Below are positions 53,173-64,000 of a stretch of 64,000 bases of DNA, one piece after another. The notes beneath the pieces are model-generated. The model did no database searches, was not told the DNA's origin, and saw only the letters and a list, made by a program, of their open reading frames with translations. The stretch comes from Terebella lapidaria (lineage: Eukaryota; Annelida; Polychaeta; Terebellida; Terebellidae), in the NCBI GenBank assembly GCA_949152475.1, contig OX424559.1, positions 19,809,809 through 19,873,808 of the forward strand. Reading direction: 5' to 3'. Both the position numbers and the translations under genes were made by a program. Numbering within the stretch: the first letter of the stretch is position 1; each line of letters starts with the position of its first letter.

Positions 53173-54860
53173 GTGGTCCTTGAGAATCCGTCTGGCTCCT
53201 CCGCAGCTGAGGCAGATAATGAGGACTCTGTATCAGAACCCAGTGCGCCGGGTGATCTCGGTAATCCATCGTGCGCATTGGTGAAGGACCCTTGCTGGTA
53301 CCTGCCCCTACCATTTGGGCGGGAGCCGGTGCGGTTCCTAGTTGACTCCAGTTTAGAAGTCACCCTCATCACCACGGGGACATACAAGCGTGAACCCGCT
53401 TTCCGCAGCATGGAGCTGCGGGATCCTGGCAGTTACAAGCTCTTCGGAGCGGGTAACGACAATATCCGTATCCATGGACTGATCGACCTCCCGGTCAAAT
53501 TGGGAGGTATCACCTATACTACAGAGGCGATCTTCACGGATATCAGGGCAGCCGGGATCATTGGAATGAACTTCTTACAGATCCACCGGATGATTGCGGA
53601 CTTCTGCTCCAGCGAACTCCGGATTGGAGGGGATATCCATTATCTCTTCCACCAGGGTCCGTCCCTTTCGTTCCTGCTCCGGGTGGCGCGCACCACAGTA
53701 GTGCCGCCCCTAAGTGAGATGATCGTTTAGGCCAGACCGCACCACCCACACATGGTCCTCGATGGTCGCCCTTGCTTAGTACAACCTGTGAGTAATTTCA
53801 CCCGGAATACGGGGCTCACGCTCAGAGTGACTCTGGTCAAGTCTGATTCGCGTGTGATGCCCATTCTCGTGGTGAATCCTATGGATGCTCCAGTTGTAGC
53901 AGCCATCACATTCGCGAAGCAGGCTTTAAATTGAAGCCTAACAAGTGCGAGCTCTTTGCCCAGGAGATCTTGTACTTGGGCTTCATGGTGACAGGTACAG
54001 GTGTCCGACCAGACCCCGCAAGGATCGAGGCTGTCCAGCACTGGCCCCAGCCCTGCAGCGTGGCAGACGTGAGGTCCTTCTTGGGCTTCGCGAGCTACCA
54101 CCGCCGGTTTATTCGAGGCTTTGTGTAGATCGCGCGCCCCCTTGTTATCCTTATGGAGAAGGGTGTGGATTTCGTCTGGGAGGCTTCCCAGGAGGTTGCT
54201 TTTGTGGACCTCCGGAAGGCCCTGGTGGCAGCACCTGTGCTTCGGCACCCTCTTCCCGACTGAGTTTATATTGGACACGGACGCGAGTAACTTCGCGCTC
54301 GGCGGTGTCCTCTCACAGATCGTGGATAGACAGGAGCGTGTGGTTGCTTATGCGAGTGTGGCTCTCTCTCAAATGAACTACTGCACGACCCACCACGAGC
54401 TCCTCGCGGTTGTTACTATGACCATTTCCGGCGGCGGACTGACCACAGTTCACTCCGATGGCTGCTCAACTGTAGTGAGGCGGATGGCTTGGAGGCCCGG
54501 TGGCTCGTCAAACTCCAGGAGTATGACATGAAAATTGAGCACTGCGCCGGTGAGTTGCATGGCAATGCAGACGGCTTGTCGCGTTGTCGCAAGTGCAAGA
54601 ATCCGGATTGCGCAGAAATGACACCATTCCAGCGCGATGAGGATTCCCTGTCAGACTCGGACCTGAACCTCCCAGGGAGACCGCAGGCCGCCGACCCCTT
54701 TACAAACACGGCGGTCCGAGCCACAGGAGCCCACTTCCGCACGCGGACCCGCTGTTACAGGCGCTGGCACCCCACATTCGAACCGGAGGTGTGGCTCAGC
54801 TCCAGCGAGTCCGGCGGTGTACTCCTCGTGGGTCTCTTCTGTGTCCTCAGGCGAGTCTGA
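53173..54860 (+). pseudogene. Gypsy protease, RT remnant and RNase H
   Basis: The protease shows FLVDSSLEVTLI (Asp kept, but Ser for the usual Thr-Gly) and AGIIGMNFLQIHRMIAD, up to a stop at 53728. From 53752 a spacer segment runs to AAITFAKQAL. The frame then jumps at about 53925 directly to the end of the RT (LKPNKCELFAQEILYLGFMV, DVRSFLGFASYHRRFI), so the fingers and catalytic palm are missing. RNase H follows with FILDTDASNFALGGVLSQI, YASVALSQMNY and HHELLAVV, then a shifted tail with EHCAGELHGNADGLSRC. The segment is non-functional. Confidence 0.75.
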
Positions 54861-55043
54861 GTACGAGCGGCAGTTGCCCCCTGTGGTAATGGCCGCTGGT
54901 ACGCAGCCGAATATAACGGATGAGAAACCGACCTACCTGGGCGGCTACTCTCTGGCACAACTGGCTCCTAAGCAATGAACTGACAGTGCTCTAGCTCCGG
55001 TCATGAGGGCCCTTGAGGCCGAACAGAAACCTTCCAAGGCTGA

Positions 55044-56054
55044 GTGGAAAACCTACAAGGAGGAGACACAATCCCTAGTCTCCCAGTGGGAATGCTCACC
55101 CTCCGGGAAGGCCTACTATGCCGGCGCTATGAGCCACCGAGTCCACTGCCTCCCATTTGGCAGTTGGTACTTCCGGCGGAGTTGCGTAAAGAAGTGCTCA
55201 ATCAGCTGCACGACCTCCGGGTGACCGGCCATCTAGGCATCCGGAGGACCATCCATCGGCTACAACAGCGCTTTCACTGGCCTGGTAGCAGCTTGGACGT
55301 GCAGCGGTGGTGCGCAGCTTGCCCTCGGTGTCAAGCTCAGAAAGGAGTTCCCGCTCTTGGCCGTCACCACTTAACCACGGTTGAGGCTGGTGCTTCATTC
55401 GACCGGATCGCCCTGGATATTCTGGACACTCACCGGGTCACTCCACATGGGTACTGGTATATCCTGGTGATCTCGGACTATTTCACCAGGTACACCGACG
55501 CCTACCCGCTGCGCCACCAGACTGTGGACGAGGTAGCTCGGTTGTTGGTGAATAGTTGGGTGGTTTACCATGGTGTACATAAGCAGGTACACTCGGATCA
55601 GGGTACCCAGTTTGAAAGCAACCTGTTCCGGGGCCTGGCACAGATGCTAGGGAGTACCAAGGTCCGGACCACCCCTTACAGGCCACAGTCTGACGGACAG
55701 GTCAAGCGGTTCAACCGATCGATCTTGAACATGCTGTTGGCCTTCATAAACGTTCGTGCAAACGACTGGGATGACTACCTCCCGTATGTCTTAATGGCGT
55801 ACAGGTCGTCGGTCCACTCCTCTACCGGGGTGACGCCGCACGCTATGTTGTACAGCCGGGAATTAAATCTGCCCGTGGATATTATGTATCCAACTGCGGC
55901 GGAGACCGGTGCAGTACCCCAGTGCGGTCCTGAGTATGTGGAGTGGGTTCGCTGCGCCATGGCGAATGCCCACGACTTTGCACGAGCGCAACTGGATAAG
56001 TCCGCTATCCGGCAGAAGTGTGGCTATAACAGAAGGCGACAAGGTACAAGGTAA
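55044..56054 (+). pseudogene. Gypsy integrase, catalytic Glu replaced
   Basis: The frame is long and open. The zinc domain (HLGIRRTIHRLQQRFHWPG, then CAACPRCQ) and the core (DRIALDILDTHRV with the first Asp, VHSDQGTQFESNLF with the second Asp) are well kept. In the third motif, where Ty3/Gypsy integrases have V-E-R-F-N-R, this copy has VKRFNRSILNML, so the metal-binding Glu is Lys. It lacks the start and the C-terminal extension in frame; similarity to the Pol tail resumes at 56223 (DAEPDDVPLSDASGQ). Confidence 0.8.
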
Positions 56055-56239
56055 TATCCACCTGTCAAACAGGGCAACAAGTTTGCAAGGCCATTGATAG
56101 GGCCGTTTACTGTGCTAAAGCAGGTGACAGAAGTGTACTAACGGGTACGTCAAGATTCCGATCCCGATAGGGTTCTGGTGGTCGACATCGACAACCTGAA
56201 GTAGTACGAGGGCCCGCTCATCATGGATCTGCTCATCCA

Positions 56240-59150
56240 AGATGCCGAACCAGATGATGTTCCCCTCAGTGATGCATCTGGACAGCATCTGCGGACGTCG
56301 TACGAGCATATTCGCCGTATGTTAGGTCTCCCAAACCCGTCTGACATGTCAGGTGGGCAATCCGATGACTTTAACCCCGTTTGCGGCGATCCGCAGGTTC
56401 CCCCAGAACACCCGGGACCTGCGGATGGGCAACGGCCACGCCGGAAACCATATGGGTGGGACTAACACACCGCCCATGCGATGTGCTTGAGGTGTCCGTC
56501 CGAGACACTCCAGATGGATTTTCGGCTACTCCGTGAGGATGCGGACGTCTTTACACCCTTGACCCTCACTTGTGGGGATGTCCGGGTAGCAGGTCTCCAG
56601 GCATCTTTGCATCGAAGCGCCGCCTTAGCACATCCGTCCTCCCGTAGTTTCTAGCACCAGGGACATGCGGCAAGCCTATCCGCATCATGTGCACTCCTGT
56701 CCGGTGTGGTAAACACAATATCTACGCTGGGCGGAGCACTTTTGTGGATTTGCCGGGTGCCCCCATGGTCCCGGGACAGCCTCTTATATGGCCAGGCTGA
56801 GGCTGGGATTTACGTCCGCTACGGGAGAAGCGTTTTCCCATGGATTTGGGAAACTGGCTCTGGACACGGTGGTAGTGTCCGGACGTAAGGACTGAGGTCC
56901 GCGGTTCGTCCGCGGAACTCGTCCGGTCGTCCGAATGCTTTTAGGTGGCACAAGATGCCAAGATGCCGAAGCGGATGATGTTCCCCTCAGGGACGCGTCC
57001 GGACAACATCCGCGGATGCCGTACCAGTGTATTCGCCGTATGTTAGGTCTCCCAAACCCGTCTGACATGTCAGGTGGGTAATCCAATGACTTTAACCCCA
57101 TTTGCGGCGATCCGCAGGTTCCCCCAGAACCCCCGGGACCTGCGGATGGGCAATGGCCACGCCGGAAACCACGTGCGCCGTCCCGATATGGGTGGGACTA
57201 ACACACCACCCATGCGATGCGCTTGAGGTATCCGTCCGACACACTCCGGATGGATTTTCGGCTACTCCGTGAGGATGCGGACGACTTTACACCCTTGACC
57301 CTCACTTGTGGGGATGTCCGGGTGGCAGGTCTCCAGGCATCTTTGCATCGAAGCGCTGCCTTAGCGCATCCGTCCTCCCGTAGTTTCTAGCACCAGGGAC
57401 ATGCGGCAAGCCTATCCGCATCATGTGCACTCCTGTCCGGCGTGGTAAACACAATATCTACACTGGGCGGACCACTTCTGTGGATTTGCCGGGCGCCCCC
57501 ATGGTCCCGGGACAGCCTCTTATATGGCCAGGCTGAGGCTGTGATTTACGTCCGCTACGGGAGAAGCGTTTCCCATGGATTTGGGAAACTGGCTATGGGC
57601 GTGGTGGTAGTGTCCGGACGTAAGGACTGAGGTCCGCGGTTCGTCCGCGGAACTCGTCCGGTCGTCCGGATGCTTTTAGGTGGCACAAGATGCCAAGATG
57701 CCGAACCGGATGATGTTCCCCTCCGGGACGCATCTGGACAGCATCCGCGGACGCCGTACGAGCATATTCGCCGTATGTTAGGTCTCCCAAACCCGTCTGA
57801 CATGTCAGGTGGGTAATCCGATGATATTAACCCCATTTGCGGCGATCCGCAGGTTCTCCCAGAACCCCCGGGACCTGCGGATGGGCAATGGCCACGCCGG
57901 AAACCACGTGCGCCGTCCCGATATGGGTGGGACTAACACACACCGCCCATGCGCTTGAGGTATCCGTCCGACACACTCCGGATGGATTTTCGGCTACTCC
58001 GTGAGGATGCGGACGACTTTACACCCTTGACCCTCACTTGTGGGGATGTCCGGGTGGCAGGTCTCCAGGCATCTTTGCATCGAAGCGCTGCCTTAGCGCA
58101 TCCGTCCTCCCGTAGTTTCTAGCACCAGGGACATGCGGCAATCCTATGCGCATCATGTGCACTCCTGTCCGGCGTGGTAAACACAATATCTACACTGGGC
58201 GGACCACTTCTGTGGATTTGCTGGGCGCCCTCATGGTCCCGGGACAGCCTCTTATATGGCCAGGCTGAGGCTGGGATTTACGTCCGCTACGGGAGAAGCG
58301 TTTCCCATGGATTTGGGAAACTGGCTCTGGGCGTGGTGGTAGTGTCTGGACGTAAGGACTGAGGTCCGCGGTTCGTCCGCGGAACTCGTCCGGTCGTCCG
58401 GATGCTTTTAGGTGGCACAAGATGCCAAGATGCCGAACCGGATGATGTTCCCCTCAGGGACGCATCTGGACAGCATCCGCGGACGCCGTACGAGCATATT
58501 CGCCGTATGTTAGGTCTCCCAAACCCGTCTGACATGTCAGGTGGGCAATCCGATGACTTTAACCCCGTTTGCGGTGATCCGCAGGTTCCCCCAGAACCCC
58601 CGGGACCTGCGCATGGGCAATGGCCACGCCGGAAACCACGTGCGCCGTCCCCAATGGGTGGGACTAACACACCGCCCATGCGATGCGCTTGAGGTATCCG
58701 TCCGACACACTCCGGATGGATTTTCGGCTACTCCGTGAGGATGCGGACGACTTTACACCCTTGACCCTCACTTGTGGGGATGTCCGGGTGGCAGGTCTCC
58801 AGGCATCTTTGCATCGAAGCGCCGCCTTAGCGCATCCGTCCTCCCGTAGTTTCTAGCACCAGGGACATGCGGCAAGCCTATCCGCATCATGTGCACTCCT
58901 GTCCGGCGTGGTAAACACAATATCTACGCTGGGCGGAGCACTTTTGTGGATTTGCCGGGCGCCCCCATGGTCCCGGGACAGCCTCTTATATGGCCAGACT
59001 GAGGCTGGGATTTACGTCCGCTACGGGAGAAGTGTTTTCCCACGGATTTGGGAAACTGACTCTGGACGCGGTGGTAGTGTCCGGACGTAAGGACTGAGGT
59101 CCGCGGTTCGTCTGCGGAACTCCTCCGGTCGTCCGGATGCTTTTAGGTGG
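56240..59150 (+). repeat. Four tandem units of about 734 bp derived from the Gypsy 3' region
   Basis: Units start near 56240, 56965, 57698 and 58431. Each begins in the last codons of the Gypsy Pol (GCCGAACCGGATGATGTTCC-like). It continues with GTTAGGTCTCCCAAACCCGT, CACTTGTGGGGATGTCCGG, GTGGTAAACACAATATCTAC and a GTCCGCGG-TTCGT-CCGCGGAAC hairpin, and ends TTTTAGGTGGCACAAGATGC. The fourth unit breaks off at GGTGGCACACCCCTGTGG (59150). Units differ by only a few per cent. Open frames repeat at 732-736 base spacing and are not separate genes. Confidence 0.85.
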
Positions 59151-59860
59151 CACACCCCTGTGGGCCGCCACCTGTGAGCCAGCTACTATAAGGTATTTAT
59201 TATAGTGGCATAAGGTTTCTAACGGCAAGAAACCGTTTTTACCATTATTTTTAATGGGCGACTAATCCGCACATGCAGACCAGTTGCGGCAGTGGGTGGA
59301 CGTTTGTTTCATCTGGATCGTACATTACACAATGCAGTCCAGTCAGAATAACGGGAAACCCGACCCTACTTCTAAGAAGGGGGTCGAATGCTACATGTGC
59401 AGCATACTTTGTGGTTTCTAATCCCTTTCATATCATTGGATAAGGTCAATATGCTATATTATGGTGATTTTCTGGGTCTGGACTCCGTTCGCGAGCAGAT
59501 CCAGATGACCGCCAGCTATTGATTTCATCATGTTTGGGGTTTTCTAGATTAGTCCATTTCGGTTATAGACCTGCCAGCATCTCGTCCGCAATCAAATCAA
59601 AGCGTGTAAAGTTTAACAATGTTTGAATATCGGTGAATCATCACCTTATTACGGCATGTGCATGAAATTTTATCAGAACAGAGTAAAATCATCACTTATA
59701 TCATAAACGAAACCGCTTAGCTATGCCACACTCGTATACATAGGGAAAATAGACCGGGGTAGGGATACCGTAAGTGGATCTCAGCGTCACAATGCTACAC
59801 TCGTAGGGTATGGGTATGAGGTGGTACAGTCGACAATACAGGCCTATCACTCTAATATTG
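59151..59860. other. No gene recognised
   Basis: AT-rich sequence after the tandem array, with no LTR-like match to 51430-51850 seen by eye. The last bases before 59861 (TCTAATATTGCAG) could serve as a splice acceptor for the helicase frame. Confidence 0.4.
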
Positions 59861-59864
59861 CAGG

Positions 59865-60400
59865 ATGGATGTATATCTTGACAACTACAACAAGGAGATC
59901 GGCCAAAATCTAACTTCATTGAAGCCTTTGCAACGACGGGCACTGGAATGTTTAATGAAGCACCAAAACACCATGGTCATTTTGCCTACATCTTATGGCA
60001 AGTCTTTGATTTATGAGATCCTGCCATTCGCTGACTCTGCTGATTGTTCTGGTTCCACTCAATGCCATAATAGAACAGCAAGCAGAAAAGCTAGGGAAGA
60101 TATGTAAAAAAAATTGGAGAAATCAAGAACAGTAACGCTGCAACACTGGATAAATGTCGGTATTTGATAGGGCATCGCGAAGAGTTTCTGACAGCGACGA
60201 GTTTGCTACGAGACTTGTCAAAGAAAGTCAATAAGCATTTCTTCATAATAGTTGATGAATGCCACTGTATACTTGAATGGGACCCTGAATTTAGACCTCA
60301 ATATCAAGATATATACAAGTTGCGAACAATGCTCGGTGGATCGTTCCGTTGTACACTAGCAGCTCTTACAGCAACTGCATCAGCTAAAGCTCAAGAGGAA
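59865..60400 (+). pseudogene. RecQ-like SF2 DNA helicase, N-terminal fragment
   Basis: LKPLQRRALECLMKHQNTMV leads to the Walker A motif LPTSYGKSLIYEILPF. A one-base shift near 60025 moves the frame to IVLVPLNAIIEQQAEKLGK (motif Ia). The next piece has FFIIVDECHCILEWDPEFRP (motif II, DECH) and LAALTATASAKAQEE (motif III). Motifs IV-VI are absent because the sequence is cut by a family 1 element at 60402. The fragment resembles the RecQ-type helicases carried by some animal DNA transposons as much as cellular RecQ; inference. Confidence 0.75.
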
Positions 60401-60401
60401 A

Positions 60402-61385
60402 CTAGACGTCAAGGCCTAAAGATGCCTTGGAGGCATTTCGGTGTTAGGACTAATTCTTAATATTTAAAACATGTTTGCCATGGGCTCTACAACACATCGT
60501 TTCCTAGATATGGACGAAAAATGAAAAATGCCGACTCAGCAAAAAAATTTAAGGTCAAGGTCAAAGTTCATCCATAATAGCCATTAGACATGTTTGTCTA
60601 AGGCGACAAGTCCGAAAATAACGTCCGTTTCGATCTACGAGGCACCATTTCCAAGATATCGAAGAAAACGAAAAATGCCGACTCGGCAAAAAAATTTCGA
60701 GTCAAGGTCAAAGTTCATCAATAATACCCCTTAGACATGTTTGTCTAGGGCGACGAGTCCGAAAATAACGTCCGTTTCGCTCTACGACGCACCGTTTCCG
60801 AGATATTGACGAAAACGAAAAATGCAAGACTCGGCAAAAAAATTTCAGGTCAAGGTCAAAATTCATCAATAATACCCCTTAGACATGTTTGTCTAGGGCA
60901 ACGAGTCCGAAAATAACGTCCGTTTCGCTCTACGACGCAACGTTTCCGAGATATCGACAAAAACGGAAAATGCCGACTCGGCAAAAAAATTCCGGGTCAA
61001 GGTCAAAGTTCATCCATAATACCCCTTAGACATGTTTGTCTAGGGCGACGAGTACGAAAATAACGTCCGTTTCGCTCTACGACGCTCCGTTTCCGAGATA
61101 TCGACGAAAGCGAAAAGTGCCGACTCGGCAAAGAAATTTCGGATCAAGGCCAAAGTTCATCCATAATACCCCTTAGACATGTTTGTCTAGGCGGTGAGTC
61201 CGAAAATACCGTCCGTTTCACTCTACGACGCACCGTTTCTGAGATATCGACGAAAACGAAAAGTGCCGACTCGGCAAAAAAAATTTCGGGTCAAGGTCAA
61301 AGTTCATCCATAATACCCCTTAAACATGTTTGTCTAGGGCGACGAGTCCGAAAATAACGTCCGTTTCGCTCTACGACGTATTGAG
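60402..61385 (-). mobile_element. Family 1 Helentron/pearl-like element, reverse orientation, 5'-truncated
   Basis: It starts CTAGACGTCAAGGCCTAAAG and the ATGCCTTGGAGGCAT hairpin, the family 3' end in reverse. Six 147-bp units follow, and similarity stops at about 61385 without the 5' hairpin. It separates a truncated helicase from a truncated DUF6589-like gene. Confidence 0.8.
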
Positions 61386-61394
61386 TCCGAAAAT

Positions 61395-63585
61395 TCACCA
61401 CAGTTCACCACAGTCAGTTACATCAGGTGGCACGATCTTTGTCGGTGGGCTGTTTTCATTGTTCATTCCAAAGAAACTGCACAAAACTTCAAGGACATAG
61501 GCTGTGAAAAAGTGATAAAAGAACTCTCTATCATCTTTAAAATGATTCTTCACATCCAAATCTACAGATTTTCTGGACAAGCGAACCTGCTCTGCCTCCA
61601 TTGTGCCACTGTCATCACTGTCTTTCTTGTACAACATTTGAAACTTCATTTTCAAGTGAAACACTTCAAAAGTTATAGGTCCCAAACTATCAAGACGCTG
61701 TTCTGCAGTCACACTTCCAGCAACAACCCTTTTCACTCCAGAAAACCTTTCTCGGGTCTTTTGATCACCCCCTATGTGCACACGACCAAGTGGAATTTGT
61801 ACATCACTGTCTGCATACACTCTATCAACAAGCTTTTGATAATAGTCTAGAATATTTATGCAATCTGCATACTCTGACTCATTGTATGGTAGACATTCGA
61901 TAGGTACAATCTCTGTTTTTGCCGACAACTGTTCTGACATCGCACCAGTAATGTGTGTGGGCAAAAGCTTCTTCAAGAATGCAAAGTGAGGGAGATAGGT
62001 ACTGGCTATTCTCCCTATGTGGATTGCATAGTTGTTACACAATATTTCCATATCATGGCTATCAGGCAAGAATATTTCTGGTTGTACTTCCGACAAAATG
62101 AGCTGAGGCGAATCTGCTGACTTATCCAGAAACCAGGGCTTATCAAACAGTGCCAGTGTCCCGAACCAGTGCTCCATGTGTACATGCTTCTCTTTACGTT
62201 GTCGCCAACAAGTCGAAGTCTGTGACCTTGCTTGATGTTGTCTATCAGCTGACTGTTGAAGTGTCCACGAAATTGCTGGAACAGGTATAGGATACCAGAG
62301 TGGCTCAACGTTATCCCTAGTGGCTGAAGGTTGTCATAAACCTGAAGAGACAAGAAGGGGGGTGATGTTGAGAAAAATTTGTTATACATTTCAGTGCACA
62401 TTGGGTAGTCTGATAAAAGGCTATCTTAAAATACTGATGCTCAAATAAAATGAAATTTCCATGTTGGTATTTAGTAGTATTGATTTAGTGTACTAGGCTA
62501 CTATTAATAAGTGCTGCATATGTACTCTGGTCCCCCATAATTTACATGTTACCAAAAACCATGAACATTGATACTTTTGCATATATATCTATTGCTGTAT
62601 GAAAACAACTCCAACCACATTGCTACGCCTTACAGGGTTATTCTCTCAGTCCCAACTTTGTTGACAGCATTGCATTATTTCCAGGGATAAAACAGCATGG
62701 ACAGTATTTGACCTTAAATAGCAGGAACCTTCAATAAAAAACAAAACAAAAATGAAACATGAACAACATTAATTAAAGTGATGTTGGCAGGAAAACTATT
62801 TTTTCCAAATCAGTTAAATATATGCCTGTGGTCTCAGAAAAAGAGGTTACAAAACAAACTTTACTTGATCAGATGGATAAATCAAGCATATGATAGTACT
62901 AGCAGCCGCTTTTTTTTTGTTTTGTGCGCCACTCAGAGTTACCTCTGACTTAACCTAGTTCACGCTCGATTGGCTCGAACATACACGAGTAAGCTGAATC
63001 GCACTGCGTCACGGTATACAAAGCGCAGAGAATGGCGGTAATGTAAACAAACTCAAAATATCTCCACTAGAACTCGCAACGAAATCTACTAGAAAAGGGC
63101 ATCTGTTTGGGCATACAAGTGCAGGTATATAACTGTTATGTTTTCTTCGTTCGATAAGAAAGATATGGAAAAATCCATAACTTACTGCCAATATCACTTT
63201 AAATATTCCACAAAACACTGTACATAACAGTTAGAAAAGAGGCAGAACATGAAATGAAAAATATTTAAACCTTTTGAGAGACATGCTGGTGTTCAAGCAC
63301 AGATCCAATCAGTCTTTGGATGAGGGATATGTCCTTGTTCCTATTCTGCATTAGCACACCATAGGCAAAGCACAGTTTCCTCATAGTCGCTTCAGGAATC
63401 TTATCATCTCTTGTAGACTGGGGACAAGCGACCCTGAGCAGAACATCCAGAAGGAGCTGTTGTCGTCCTTTGAGTTCCTCAGTTATCTTATCCCACTTGA
63501 ATGTAGTCAGGGCAGTAATGTCTTTGTTGAATAGAACACTTGCTTTTCCTGGTTCATACTTGCTTTTCCTGGCTCTGTTGCCCAT
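61395..63585 (-). pseudogene. DUF6589-like (transposase-like) gene, two exons, truncated and frameshifted
   Basis: Exon A (63585-63271) encodes a basic N-terminus (MGNRARKSKYEPGKASVLFN) and ends CTCAAAAG|GT. Exon B begins at 62341 after TCTCTTCAG with VYDNLQPLGITLSHSGILYL and LRLVGDNV, in phase 0. Near 62190 one base is lost; reading resumes with MEHWFGTLALFDKPWF. Later come VHIGGDQKTRERFSGVKR and ITFEVFHLKMKFQMLY. As I recall them, DUF6589 proteins show this order (GDN, then GDQ), possibly marking acidic residues of an RNase-H-like transposase fold; inference. The 3' end is cut at the family 1 element. Confidence 0.6.
62342..63270 (-). other. Intron of the DUF6589-like gene
   Basis: It is bounded by GT (complement of 63269-63270) and AG (complement of 62342-62343), with a pyrimidine-rich CCCCCCTTCTTGTCTCTTCAG-type acceptor. 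It is AT-rich and I see no gene in it. Confidence 0.5.
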
Positions 63586-63944
63586 AGCTGATCAACACTG
63601 AAAATATCCAAAGGATACATTTATGCACATTTCTACACATTCATATGCAGTACATTTCAAAGCTGATGAGAAAATCAGGCATTAACATGAAATATAGGGA
63701 GACAATACTAGTTTGTTTTACAAACATAGCACCAAGGGTGCTGTAGCTTACTGGCAATCATGTGAATTGCATAGAATACTGAATACATATAAATTGTTAC
63801 ACTGATGTTAAAATCTATATGTTAAAACATCTTCGTAAATGTTGATGGAAACACATTTTCTGTATGGACTATAATACGAAATCAAGTTACATCTTGAAAG
63901 ATTTTTTTCGTTAATGACAAATTTTCACAGACAGAATTTTCAAA

Positions 63945-64000
63945 GGCAACAAAACTTATACACATCACAAAGGTACATAAGGAGAATCTAATACATGATT
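63945..64000 (-). mobile_element. Start of another family 2 element at the window edge
   Basis: AGGCAACAAAACTTATACAC and AAAGGTACATAAGG are the reverse complement of 20343-20390 in the family 2 element at 20071. The copy runs off the right edge. Confidence 0.65.

Larger units (their letters stand above)
51430..56480 (+). mobile_element. Degenerate Ty3/Gypsy-type LTR retrotransposon
   Basis: The order leader, gag, protease, RT remnant, RNase H, integrase is kept on one strand. The sequence is GC-rich, unlike its AT-rich left flank. A 5' LTR probably occupies part of 51430-51850, but no matching 3' LTR was found by eye; the 3' side runs into a 734-bp tandem array instead. Most of the RT is deleted and several frames are shifted. 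Confidence 0.75.

Noticed and set aside
56706..59090. Frames of about 60 residues repeated at 56706, 57442, 58174 and 58908
   Set aside because: They are the same non-conserved reading of the 734-bp tandem unit, with no motif and no splice context.

Overview
The window is AT-rich eukaryotic DNA. It carries spliced genes with GT/AG introns and a very dense load of animal-type transposable elements: LINE, DIRS, Ty3/Gypsy, THAP-DDE transposons, Helentron-like tandem-repeat elements, foldback elements and MITEs. This suits a marine invertebrate such as a bivalve-like lophotrochozoan, a lancelet or an echinoderm. I cannot fix the phylum from sequence alone.

One conserved cellular gene is clear: MUTYH, the adenine DNA glycosylase of base-excision repair, on the + strand from about 9965 to 34095. 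Fifteen exons can be placed by splice sites and phase. They carry the glutamate of the QQTQV motif, the helix-hairpin-helix and catalytic aspartate, a [4Fe-4S] loop, the MutT-like C-terminal domain and a terminal PCNA-binding motif. All exon phases agree except exon 6, which carries 7 extra bases in a G-rich run and so breaks the frame. The 5' exon was not found.

Layout. 0-6.3 kb: a SAP-domain exon, a truncated LINE split by a DNA element with a 5-bp target duplication, and a foldback element. 6.7-8.7 kb: two Helentron/pearl-like elements. 9.9-34.1 kb: MUTYH. Its introns hold another such element, two TTAA-flanked elements sharing one TTAA, and a 14-kb last intron built from nested elements. 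In that intron a tandem-repeat element is split by a foldback element, and a complete DIRS retrotransposon sits inside one foldback arm. 34-38 kb: MUTYH 3' end with a tRNA-Ser-like SINE head, then unassigned sequence. 38.4-43 kb: a SWIM fragment, a YqaJ nuclease exon and a two-exon THAP-DDE transposase, together resembling an ISL2EU-type transposon. 43.8-49.2 kb: a 147-bp satellite inside a Helentron-like element, with a near-identical 2253-bp higher-order duplication. 51.4-56.5 kb: a broken Ty3/Gypsy element. 56.2-59.15 kb: four 734-bp tandem units derived from its tail. 59.9-63.6 kb: a RecQ-like helicase fragment and a DUF6589-like gene facing each other across another Helentron-like fragment.

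Apart from MUTYH, almost every coding segment belongs to a mobile element and most are broken. The main biological interest lies in the nesting, which gives an explicit order of insertion. A second point is that two otherwise different tandem-repeat families share both a terminal design and a core rich in AGGTCA-type half-sites.
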